Assembly: GCA_036736205.1 (NCBI GenBank)
Contig: DAINMX010000209.1
Coordinates: forward strand, 1-12,150
Reading direction: 5' to 3'
DNA from: XYA12-FULL-58-9 sp001798605
GTDB lineage: Bacteria > Myxococcota > XYA12-FULL-58-9
Length of the DNA: 12,150 nt
Shown here: piece by piece, positions 5,729-12,150 of the stretch
Position numbering within the stretch: the stretch's first letter is position 1
How the letters are laid out: each line of letters starts with the position of its first letter
Position numbers and translations under genes: made by a program
Notes under the pieces: generated by a model
Told to the model about the DNA's origin: nothing
Database searches by the model: none
Seen by the model: the letters and a program-made list of their open reading frames with translations, nothing else

Positions 5729-8700
5729 AACGCCTTGCGGATCAAGTGTTCTTGTTGCTCAACATGTCTCTTGCTCGACCCTGTGGCTGGGCTCGCACTC
5801 TCGTCGCGCCCCGAGAACCACAGCTCTTGCCCTGGTGCCAATGCATCCCTAATATGCTCACGCAAGAAGCGCCAGGCACCCATGTTCTCGGGCTCTTCCT
5901 GGGCCCACACCACGTCGGTGGCGTTGGGGTAATGGCGCAGCACTCCTGCGAGCCTCTCCTCGGGCACTGGGTAAAGCTGCTCGATCCGCACAATCGCGAC
6001 ATCGCCCAACCCTTCCTTGTCGCGCATAGCGCTCAGGTCATAGAAGACCTTGCCACTGCACAATACCAATCGTCCCACCCTCTCTGGTTCGGGAACCGCC
6101 GGGTCGTCGGCAACGGTCAGAAGCTCGCCGTCCTTGATTTCCTCCGCGGTGGAGACGGCCTGGGGATGCCTGAGCAGACTCTTGGGCGTGAACACCACCA
6201 TCGGTACGCGGCGGATGACCTTGGCTTGATATCGGAGAAAATGGAAGTATTGAGCTGGCGTGCTCGGATTGCATACCCTGAGATTCCCGGCCGCACACAA
6301 TTGAAGAAACCGTTCGATGCGCGCGCTCGAGTGTTCTGGTCCCTGGCCCTCGTAGCCATGGGGCAACAGCAGCACGAGACCGCTCTCTTGCCCCCACTTG
6401 TCCTCGGCGCTTGAGAGGAATTGGTCGAGAATCACCTGGGCACCGTTGGCAAAATCGCCAAACTGCGCCTCCCACATCACCAAGGTCTCGGGCGAACTAA
6501 CACTGAAGCCGTACTCGAATCCGAGGACAGCGAACTCTGAGAGTTGGCTGTCGTAGACATTGAACGCCGCTTGGTCGTCATGCAGGTGTTGCAGGGGAAT
6601 GTATCTGTTGTCATTGCGATGGTCGTGAAGAATGGCGTGGCGTTGACTGAAGGTACCTCGACCTGAGTCCTCGCCACTCAGACGCACCGGTGTTCCCTCC
6701 AACACCAAGGAGCCGAAGGCAAGCGCCTCTGCGAGGGCCCAGTCAATCTTGTTGCCGTCGTATTTGTCGCGACGCCGTGACAGTTGCGCCAACAACTTCG
6801 GATGCGCTTCGAACTCCTCCGGAAGGCGGTCGAGACCTGCCAGCACCTCTTCGAGACGCACCGCGCTCGCCGCCGTTCGAATCGCGGGTTCAGCCGGTGG
6901 CGCTTCTGGATAATCAGGGGGCACTATCGACTTGCCAGCCTCGACATTCTCCTTGGCCCTCTTCACTTCGTCGTGCGCACGTTGCAACCGCGACTTGAAA
7001 TCATTCAACGTGTGTTCCGCGGTTTGGGGATCAATAACGCCGCGACGCAACAGCTCCTCCGTGTACAGTTTTCTCACTGAACGTTTTGCCTTGATTGCCG
7101 CATAGAGAGTGGGTGACGTATAAGACGGATCATCCGCTTCGTTGTGGCCCCAACGCCGATAGCACACGACGTCGACGACGACGTCGTGCTTGAAGGTTTT
7201 GCGGAAGGCATAGGCGAGCTTGATTACCCGCGCCACATCCTCGGGGTGGTCGCCATTGACATGAAAGATCGGTGCGCGCACACCTTTCGCCACGTCGGTG
7301 GCGTAGATGGAGGAGCGCAGATGCTCGGGACTCGTGGTGAAACCAATCTGATTGTTGACGACAATGTGAATAGTCCCCCCGGTGCGATAACCGGCGAGTT
7401 GAGACAAATTGAGCGTCTCGGGCACAACACCCTGGCCAGAAAAGGCGGCATCACCGTGCACCAATATGGGCAACACCCTTTGCCGCTCGACATCGCCGAG
7501 TTGTGACTGACGGGCCCGGGCCATTCCCTCGACAACCGGGTCCACCGCCTCGAGGTGACTCGGGTTCGAGGCCAAAGCCACACGCATCGTCTCCCCCGAC
7601 GGAGCGGTGTGCACACCGCTGGCACCGACGTGGTATTTCACATCACCGGAGCCGTGGCTGAATGCGGGATCGAGCTCACCTTCGAACTCCCGGAAAATGC
7701 TTCCTATGGATTTGCCAATGATACTGGTGAGAACGTTGAGCCGACCCCGATGCGCCATACCAATAACGGCCTCCTCAACGCCGCCCGCAACCGCCGCGTT
7801 GAGCAACGCGTCGAGCATGGGGATGAGGACCTCGCCGCCTTCGAGAGAGAATCGTTTCTGACCAAGATAGGCGGTGTGCAAGAATGCTTCGAACGCTTCG
7901 GCAGCATTGAGTTTCTCGAGAATTCTTTGGCGCTCTTGTGGGCCTATTGCCTCAGGATCGCCCTCCACCCGTTCTTGCAACCATGAGCGTGTTTCCTGTT
8001 CCGGGATGTGCATGTACTCGACGCCGATGTGCCGACAGTAGGACTCGCGCAAAATGTCGAGAATGCGGCGCAGAGTCATCAGGCCGTTGTGGCCGCGCAG
8101 ACCTCCGGCGACAAACTCGCGATCGAGATCCCAGACACTCAACCCCCAGGTTGACAGCTCGAGTTCTGCTTGCGCCTGCGGCGCATAACCTAGCGGATTG
8201 AGATCGGCCCACAGATGCCCGCGCACACGGTAGGCTCGAATGAGTTGTAACACCGACGCCTGCTTGGTGATGACCTCCCTGCTGTCGGCGCCTCCCGTGA
8301 TCGACGGATTCTGATCCGGAGCCCAAGCAAGGGGCTCATGGGGCACGCCGAGGTCGGCGAAGATGCGTTCGTAGAAACCTTCGCCACCCAGAATGAGCGT
8401 TTCAAGATCAGCCAGAAAAGAACCTGACTCTGCTCCCTGAATGATGCGGTGGTCATAGGTGCTGGTGACTGTCATCACCTTCGACAGCCCGAGCTCAGAA
8501 ATCACTCGCTGCGCCATGCCCGAATACTCTGCGGGATAATCGATGCGACCCACACCGATAATGGTGCCCTGTCCCTGCATCAGGCGCGGCACACTCATGG
8601 CCGTCCCCAACATGCCGGGATTGGTCAACGTGACCGTGGTGCCAGTCAGATCATCAACTCCAAGCTTGTTCTGCCGCGCCCGACGCGCCAGGTCATCATG

Positions 8701-9375
8701 CCTCTCCACGAGCTCGAGAAAGGACAAGTCTTGAGCCGCCTTGACGCACGGCACGACCAACAGCCGCTGCCCACGCTTTTCGACATCCACGGCCAAACCG
8801 AGATTGATATCCTCGCGCCGACGAATGTAATGCTTCCCATCCGCCCCGAGAAGCTCGGCATTCATCACCGGATGTTTCTCCAGTGCTCGCACGATTGACC
8901 ACGCAATCAAGTGGGTAAACGAGATCTTCGGTCCCGAGATCGCCACCTGATGTTGATTGATCAATCGCCGGTTCTCGTCGAGGAGCTTGACCGCGATGGT
9001 CCGCACGGAGGTGGCGGTGGGCATGGCCAGACTCTGGTCCATATTCTGGACAATGCGTGCCGCCGCACCGACGATGAGATCGGCTCCTGTCAGATCAACA
9101 TCGCTCGTTCGGGTTTCTTGGGGCACCTGCGCTCTACTGCTCACGGGCGCTCCGTCAATCGCGGCCTGCGCCGAACCCTGGTTCTGCTGTTCGAAAACCA
9201 CGGCACCAGCGAGCACTTCTTGTCCGTCAGAAACCGTTTGCAAGACCGCATGTCCAACACGTGGTTCGTAATCAGCGAAGAAATCGCGCCACACATCGCT
9301 AACGGAGCTCGGATCATCTCGATAGCGGGCAAATAGGTCATCGACGAAACCAGAGTTGGCTCCGAGATTGGTCAT
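5716..9375 (-). CDS. kgd: Fused 2-oxoglutarate dehydrogenase/decarboxylase E1 with succinyltransferase E2 domain (Kgd/OdhA type)
   Basis: About 1219 residues from ATG 9375, which has GTAGGTGGG before it; ATG 9399 in frame would add eight residues but has no ribosome binding site. It converts 2-oxoglutarate in the TCA cycle. Using the 1227-residue numbering: an E1 N-terminal segment (FVDDLFARYRDDPSSV, 18-33) leads into a variable linker (50-120). An E2 acyltransferase domain (about 125-355) has the active-site motif TYDHRIIQGAESG (314-326, His317). The E1 part (about 375-1227) has MAHRGRLNVL (548-557), the TPP site HGDAAFSGQG (648-657) with NNQIG (682-686), and the C-terminal GRDESASPATGS. There is no lipoyl domain, as in the mycobacterial and corynebacterial enzymes, which borrow lipoyl E2 from pyruvate dehydrogenase. 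It stands alone, without sucB or lpd. Confidence 0.97.
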   Translation of the reverse strand: MTNLGANSGFVDDLFARYRDDPSSVSDVWRDFFADYEPRVGHAVLQTVSDGQEVLAGAVVFEQQNQGSAQAAIDGAPVSSRAQVPQETRTSDVDLTGADLIVGAAARIVQNMDQSLAMPTATSVRTIAVKLLDENRRLINQHQVAISGPKISFTHLIAWSIVRALEKHPVMNAELLGADGKHYIRRREDINLGLAVDVEKRGQRLLVVPCVKAAQDLSFLELVERHDDLARRARQNKLGVDDLTGTTVTLTNPGMLGTAMSVPRLMQGQGTIIGVGRIDYPAEYSGMAQRVISELGLSKVMTVTSTYDHRIIQGAESGSFLADLETLILGGEGFYERIFADLGVPHEPLAWAPDQNPSITGGADSREVITKQASVLQLIRAYRVRGHLWADLNPLGYAPQAQAELELSTWGLSVWDLDREFVAGGLRGHNGLMTLRRILDILRESYCRHIGVEYMHIPEQETRSWLQERVEGDPEAIGPQERQRILEKLNAAEAFEAFLHTAYLGQKRFSLEGGEVLIPMLDALLNAAVAGGVEEAVIGMAHRGRLNVLTSIIGKSIGSIFREFEGELDPAFSHGSGDVKYHVGASGVHTAPSGETMRVALASNPSHLEAVDPVVEGMARARQSQLGDVERQRVLPILVHGDAAFSGQGVVPETLNLSQLAGYRTGGTIHIVVNNQIGFTTSPEHLRSSIYATDVAKGVRAPIFHVNGDHPEDVARVIKLAYAFRKTFKHDVVVDVVCYRRWGHNEADDPSYTSPTLYAAIKAKRSVRKLYTEELLRRGVIDPQTAEHTLNDFKSRLQRAHDEVKRAKENVEAGKSIVPPDYPEAPPAEPAIRTAASAVRLEEVLAGLDRLPEEFEAHPKLLAQLSRRRDKYDGNKIDWALAEALAFGSLVLEGTPVRLSGEDSGRGTFSQRHAILHDHRNDNRYIPLQHLHDDQAAFNVYDSQLSEFAVLGFEYGFSVSSPETLVMWEAQFGDFANGAQVILDQFLSSAEDKWGQESGLVLLLPHGYEGQGPEHSSARIERFLQLCAAGNLRVCNPSTPAQYFHFLRYQAKVIRRVPMVVFTPKSLLRHPQAVSTAEEIKDGELLTVADDPAVPEPERVGRLVLCSGKVFYDLSAMRDKEGLGDVAIVRIEQLYPVPEERLAGVLRHYPNATDVVWAQEEPENMGAWRFLREHIRDALAPGQELWFSGRDESASPATGSSKRHVEQQEHLIRKALAVD

Positions 9376-9461
9376 GGTCCCACCTACATTCTTCCCCATA
9401 CACGTCGCGTCATTTCATTCTCAGGATGCTCGGAAACAAACACAGATTCTCGACAAACACC

Positions 9462-9489
9462 CCATCAGGTCCCTCTTGCGACCTGATGG
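9462..9489. repeat. Perfect 10-base-arm hairpin in the kgd/BON intergenic region
   Basis: CCATCAGGTC (9462-9471) and GACCTGATGG (9480-9489) are exact reverse complements with an 8-base loop. It lies 87-114 bases upstream of the kgd ATG and about 236 bases upstream of the BON gene ATG. Neither side carries a run of T, so it is not a standard terminator. It may be an mRNA leader structure or a protein-binding site. Confidence 0.7.
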
Positions 9490-9533
9490 CAAGGTACGAA
9501 TCACGGAGACAAAGTCAATCGCGTCGATCCCCT

Positions 9534-9549
9534 CCCCCAGCAGCGGGGG
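9534..9549. repeat. Short GC hairpin
   Basis: CCCCC (9534-9538) pairs with GGGGG (9545-9549) around AGCAGC, followed by only TTT on the plus strand. It could be a weak terminator or a chance structure. Confidence 0.3.
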
Positions 9550-9724
9550 TTTCAGTCACAGATCTCAAAATGCTAGACACGAATCCGGGCGTGAGCGACA
9601 CGGAAGAACACTGAGCAACTTCGCTTTTTCCGACGCGCAACGAAGAAACTTCCTCATAGTCGCATGTCTCGAAAGCACGCAGTATGACAGCCGTCGGAAG
9701 TGTACACGAACGGGAACGGATGAA

Positions 9725-10822
9725 ATGCCAGCACAAGCCAAAACCAGAACGCCCAAGAGGCAGGACCGTTTAAGAACCAGGCCTGGCAAAGCAAGAGATT
9801 CCCGAGAAGTCTGCGTTGTTGGCTGCAACAATCGCGCTAACAAAGTGGCCAAACGACTTGAAACACTCAACATTGCAATAAGGCGGCTCGGAGAAGACAT
9901 CTCTCCGGCGGACGCCATCGGCGCATTTACGGCTGCGCTCGTGCTGGTTCAACCACTCGGCAAACGCAACATGACCCAGGCAATTGGCGAAATCCGTGAT
10001 GCGCCCAAATCCAAGAATATACCGGTCTTTGTTGCCGCCTTCGACATGGTGTCCGACAAGGAAGCCCGCCGTTTCTATGAAGCTGGCGCAACAGCCGTGT
10101 TTCAGTGGCCGCGGGAGGCCCTTTGCTTCCCACGTTTGCTGGCGGAGGTTATCGGTATCCACGAGGTGCGGGGGACCGCACGCAATCCCGACGTTGCGGT
10201 AGCTCGGGCAGTGCGTGCTCGCCTGAGGTTGACAAATGGTTTGGCAGCGCCACTGCGTCTCAATGTGAGCCATGGCGTTTTTCGCCTTGAGGGGGAAGTG
10301 GACCGGCTCTGGAAAAAGGATGCCATCGAGGAACTCGTCGCGCTCGTTCCAGGGGTGACCGGCGTGTTCACAGAGAAGGTTCGCGTAGGCCCATCGGGCC
10401 TCTCAGATCAAGAAATCGGGCAGTCTGTCGAGTCTCTGCTCAGAACAACAACAACAGGAACGTTCGACACCATCGCGGTGTCCGTGGAAAATGGTAGTGC
10501 TCGATTGGCTGGCAGCATCGATTCAAAGATAGAACTGCGCCGCATCGTCGACCTCATCAAGCACGTCAATGGCGTCCGAAGCGTTGAAACTCTGGTGACC
10601 GTCTCACCATCGCAGAGGCGCTCCGACCGGAGTCTCGCTAATCGGATCAACAAGGGGTTATTCAGTATCTTCGCGAATCCGAGCGTCACGGTGTTGGTCT
10701 TTGGCAACATCGCCGTGGTGTCTGGGAACGTGAGGAGTCTCGCTACAAAGCGAAAGATCCTCAGATACCTCGATGGCACGGACGGCGTCGAGCGACTCGT
10801 GGACAAGGTAGTCGTAAGATAG
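9725..10822 (+). CDS. Pseudo-receiver-like domain with three BON domains
   Basis: 365 residues from ATG 9725. Longer in-frame readings add sequence that looks non-coding, and GGAA lies about 11 bases upstream. The first 27 residues are very basic (PAQAKTRTPKRQDRLRTRPG). Residues about 28-146 have the alternating pattern of a response-regulator receiver fold: VCVVG, AALVLVQPL (70-78), IPVFVAAF (99-106), AGATAVFQWP (120-129). The phospho-acceptor Asp position appears to be Gln76, and the usual Thr and Lys of the switch are Ala and Gln, so phosphorylation is unlikely. Three BON domains follow at about 158-222, 228-294 and 300-364, each ending in a G-V-x-x-V-x-x-x-V type strand. BON domains bind phospholipid or envelope partners in OsmY-like proteins. 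No signal peptide is seen, so it is probably cytoplasmic. The stop is 18 bases from the opposing nhaA end. Confidence 0.88.
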   Translation: MPAQAKTRTPKRQDRLRTRPGKARDSREVCVVGCNNRANKVAKRLETLNIAIRRLGEDISPADAIGAFTAALVLVQPLGKRNMTQAIGEIRDAPKSKNIPVFVAAFDMVSDKEARRFYEAGATAVFQWPREALCFPRLLAEVIGIHEVRGTARNPDVAVARAVRARLRLTNGLAAPLRLNVSHGVFRLEGEVDRLWKKDAIEELVALVPGVTGVFTEKVRVGPSGLSDQEIGQSVESLLRTTTTGTFDTIAVSVENGSARLAGSIDSKIELRRIVDLIKHVNGVRSVETLVTVSPSQRRSDRSLANRINKGLFSIFANPSVTVLVFGNIAVVSGNVRSLATKRKILRYLDGTDGVERLVDKVVVR

Positions 10823-10840
10823 AAGAGCGCCGATCGCCAC

Positions 10841-12148
10841 CTATGCCTCCGACGAGCTTTCCGCTTCATCGGCGGTTGCTGCAGCAGCGGCTGTTTCCAC
10901 GGGTGCGAGCCACACTCGGCCGATGATGAGCCCACCGATAGCTGCACCGCCACTCGCCACCAGCACGCCTATCTTCGCGGCCGCCAAAAGCTTCACGTCC
11001 ACGAAGGCGAGCCGAGCGATGAACAGCGCCATCGTAAAGCCCACCCCGGCGACGACGCCGAGAACGACGAGATGCCGAAAGCTCGTGCCGACGGGAAGCA
11101 CCGCAATCCGCAGTCGTATAGCGAGCCAGCTCGCTAGCAGCACACCGACCGGCTTGCCTACAATGAGGCCGACGGCGACGGCAGTCACGACACTCCACGA
11201 GCTTGAGTCGAGCGCTCCACCCGCAAGCGAAACGCCCGCGTTGGCCAGCGCAAAAACCGGCATGATGCCGAACGCCACCAGGGGATGGAGCTTCTCGATC
11301 AGACTCTCGGCGGGTGAGACGGACTCACGACGTGCGGCGTCTACGTGCCGCAAGGCGTCCCCAAGATCATGCGACGACAGAGTCTTCGTGCCAGTCCGGC
11401 CGATGCGGTCGAGTTCCTGGCGGACATTGACAAGGAAGCCCTTCGGCCCCAGCCACGCGCGAACGGGCGTCATCAGCCCTACGATGACACCGGCGATCGT
11501 GGGATGTATGCCGGCCGAGTACATGCCGGCCCAAACCACAAGTGACGGCACAACATAGGCCAGTTTGGTGCGCACGCCGAAGCGCTGCATCGTCAGGATG
11601 GCCACGACCCCGGAAGCCGCAACGAGCACTCCTGAGAAGGCCACTCCCGACGAGTAGAAGACGGCGATGACGAGGATGGCTACGACGTCGTCGATGATAG
11701 CGAGCGCGAGCAACAACACGCGCAACGCTGCCGGCACGCGCTTCCCCAACAGGGTGAGGATACCGACGGCGAAGGCAATATCGGTCGCTATCGGCACGCC
11801 CCAGCCCGACCGGGTGGTGGGGGCACCGGCGATCGCGAGGTATAGAGCCGCCGGGACCAGTATGCCGCCCAACGCGGCAACAGCAGGAAGGGCAGCCCGC
11901 CGCCAGTCGGACAAACCGCCAAGGTGGAGCTCGCGACGGATCTCCATGCCCACGACGAAGAAAAAGATTACCATCAACCCGTCGTTGACGAACCACTCAA
12001 GCGACCGCTCGAAGGCAAAGGTGCCGAGGCGAATCCCTACTGGCGCGTGCCACAGGTGCGTGTAGCTGACAGCCCAGGGGGAGTTTGCCCAGGCCAAGTC
12101 ATTGTCAGACAATAATCTGTCCAAGTTTGGCTTGCATCGCGGATCGGA
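10841..12148 (-). CDS. nhaA: NhaA-family Na+/H+ antiporter (5' end unclear, open at right edge)
   Basis: Exports Na+ in exchange for H+ across the inner membrane, for pH and salt balance. Numbered from a TTG at 12124 it has 427 residues. Family motifs are intact: WANSPWAVSYTHLWHAPVG (12-30), FFFVVGMEIRRE (54-65), ATDIAFAVG (113-121, Asp115), IIDDVVAI (143-150, the Asp145/Asp146 ion site), MPVFALANAGV (288-298) and VGKPVG (322-327, Lys324). The tail is a short acidic/Ala-rich stretch. Before WANSPW, NhaA normally has a hydrophobic first helix after a conserved Phe-rich start. Here the preceding residues (DRLLSDND) are polar, the frame stays open to the edge, and no ribosome binding site precedes the TTG. 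The gene is therefore either cut at the edge or altered at its 5' end. The base composition looks more GC-rich than the genes to its left. Confidence 0.92.
   Translation of the reverse strand, partial: SDPRCKPNLDRLLSDNDLAWANSPWAVSYTHLWHAPVGIRLGTFAFERSLEWFVNDGLMVIFFFVVGMEIRRELHLGGLSDWRRAALPAVAALGGILVPAALYLAIAGAPTTRSGWGVPIATDIAFAVGILTLLGKRVPAALRVLLLALAIIDDVVAILVIAVFYSSGVAFSGVLVAASGVVAILTMQRFGVRTKLAYVVPSLVVWAGMYSAGIHPTIAGVIVGLMTPVRAWLGPKGFLVNVRQELDRIGRTGTKTLSSHDLGDALRHVDAARRESVSPAESLIEKLHPLVAFGIMPVFALANAGVSLAGGALDSSSWSVVTAVAVGLIVGKPVGVLLASWLAIRLRIAVLPVGTSFRHLVVLGVVAGVGFTMALFIARLAFVDVKLLAAAKIGVLVASGGAAIGGLIIGRVWLAPVETAAAAATADEAESSSEA
12101..12113. repeat. Short perfect palindrome near right edge
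   Basis: ATTGTC (12101-12106) and GACAAT (12108-12113) flank a single A. It sits exactly where NhaA sequence similarity stops, which makes it worth noting as a possible junction. A 6-base palindrome can also occur by chance. Confidence 0.3.
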
Positions 12149-12150
12149 TC

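Larger units (their letters stand above)
9376..9724. other. Divergent intergenic region between kgd and the BON protein gene
   Basis: About 349 bases. A plus-strand frame is open across this stretch and joins the BON gene, but its translation is Arg/Ser/Pro/His-rich with no domain, and it begins antisense to the kgd start. I therefore treat it as non-coding. It must carry both promoters. It contains a strong hairpin (9462-9489) and a short GC hairpin (9534-9549). I see no convincing -35/-10 pair. Confidence 0.6.

Noticed and set aside
7165..7188. Nine-base-arm palindrome CACGACGTC / GACGTCGTG with 6-base spacer
   Set aside because: It lies inside kgd and is explained by GTC/GAC codons of a Val-Val-Val-Asp-Val-Val stretch (HDVVVDVVC).
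9356..9724. Plus-strand open frame extending the BON protein upstream to 488 residues
   Set aside because: It begins antisense within the kgd start, its translation is low-complexity and Arg/Ser/Pro-rich without domain features, and the next in-frame ATG (9725) begins just before the conserved part.
11367..11996. Long minus-strand open frame (209 residues) within nhaA
   Set aside because: It is a shadow frame in GC-rich DNA; its translation is Arg/His/Gly-rich, while the nhaA frame carries all family motifs.
12050..12075. VSYTHL peptide, resembling the translation of a common sequencing adapter
   Set aside because: The codons (GTC AGC TAC ACG CAC CTG) differ from the adapter DNA, and the surrounding WANSPWAVSYTHLWHAPVG matches natural NhaA.

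Overview
The window looks like a piece of chromosome from a moderately GC-rich, Gram-negative bacterium. Evidence for this is a lipobox lipoprotein, a PepSY-type membrane protein, paired Hsp20 genes and a Kgd-type fused 2-oxoglutarate dehydrogenase. The gene mix would fit Myxococcota, Acidobacteriota or another former 'deltaproteobacterial' lineage, but that placement is inference. I see no phage, transposase, CRISPR, rRNA or tRNA. Both edges appear to cut genes (the left edge clearly, the right edge probably), as expected for a contig or an arbitrary slice.

Layout, left to right. (1) 1-944, minus: 5' part of an LtaS-like membrane phosphoglycerol-transferase/sulfatase gene. (2) 1099-1979, plus: two small heat-shock proteins in tandem behind a heat-shock-like promoter, followed almost without a gap by a class I SAM methyltransferase (1991-2662). 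(3) 2647-4104, minus: a cytoplasmic Deg/HtrA-type serine protease of the plant Deg2/Deg9 type, whose end overlaps the methyltransferase end by 16 bases. (4) 4105-4441: an intergenic region with a perfect 8-base inverted repeat. (5) 4442-5676, plus: a two-gene operon of a DUF4920-like lipoprotein and a PepSY-associated membrane protein. (6) 5716-9375, minus: a very large fused E2/E1 2-oxoglutarate dehydrogenase. (7) 9376-9724: a divergent intergenic region with a perfect 10-base-arm hairpin. (8) 9725-10822, plus: a protein joining a degenerate receiver-like domain to three BON domains. (9) 10841 to the right edge, minus: an NhaA Na+/H+ antiporter whose first membrane helix is not recognisable.

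Functionally, the Hsp20 pair and the Deg protease form a proteostasis neighbourhood, holding and degrading damaged proteins. The lipoprotein/PepSY pair probably acts in the cell envelope, possibly with metal. The oxoglutarate dehydrogenase is central metabolism. NhaA and the BON protein fit ion, pH or envelope stress. I found no obvious defence or mobile system. The most unusual items are the pseudo-receiver/triple-BON protein with the hairpin upstream of it, and the DUF4920-like lipoprotein that lacks the usual second cysteine but carries an extra Cys/His cluster.
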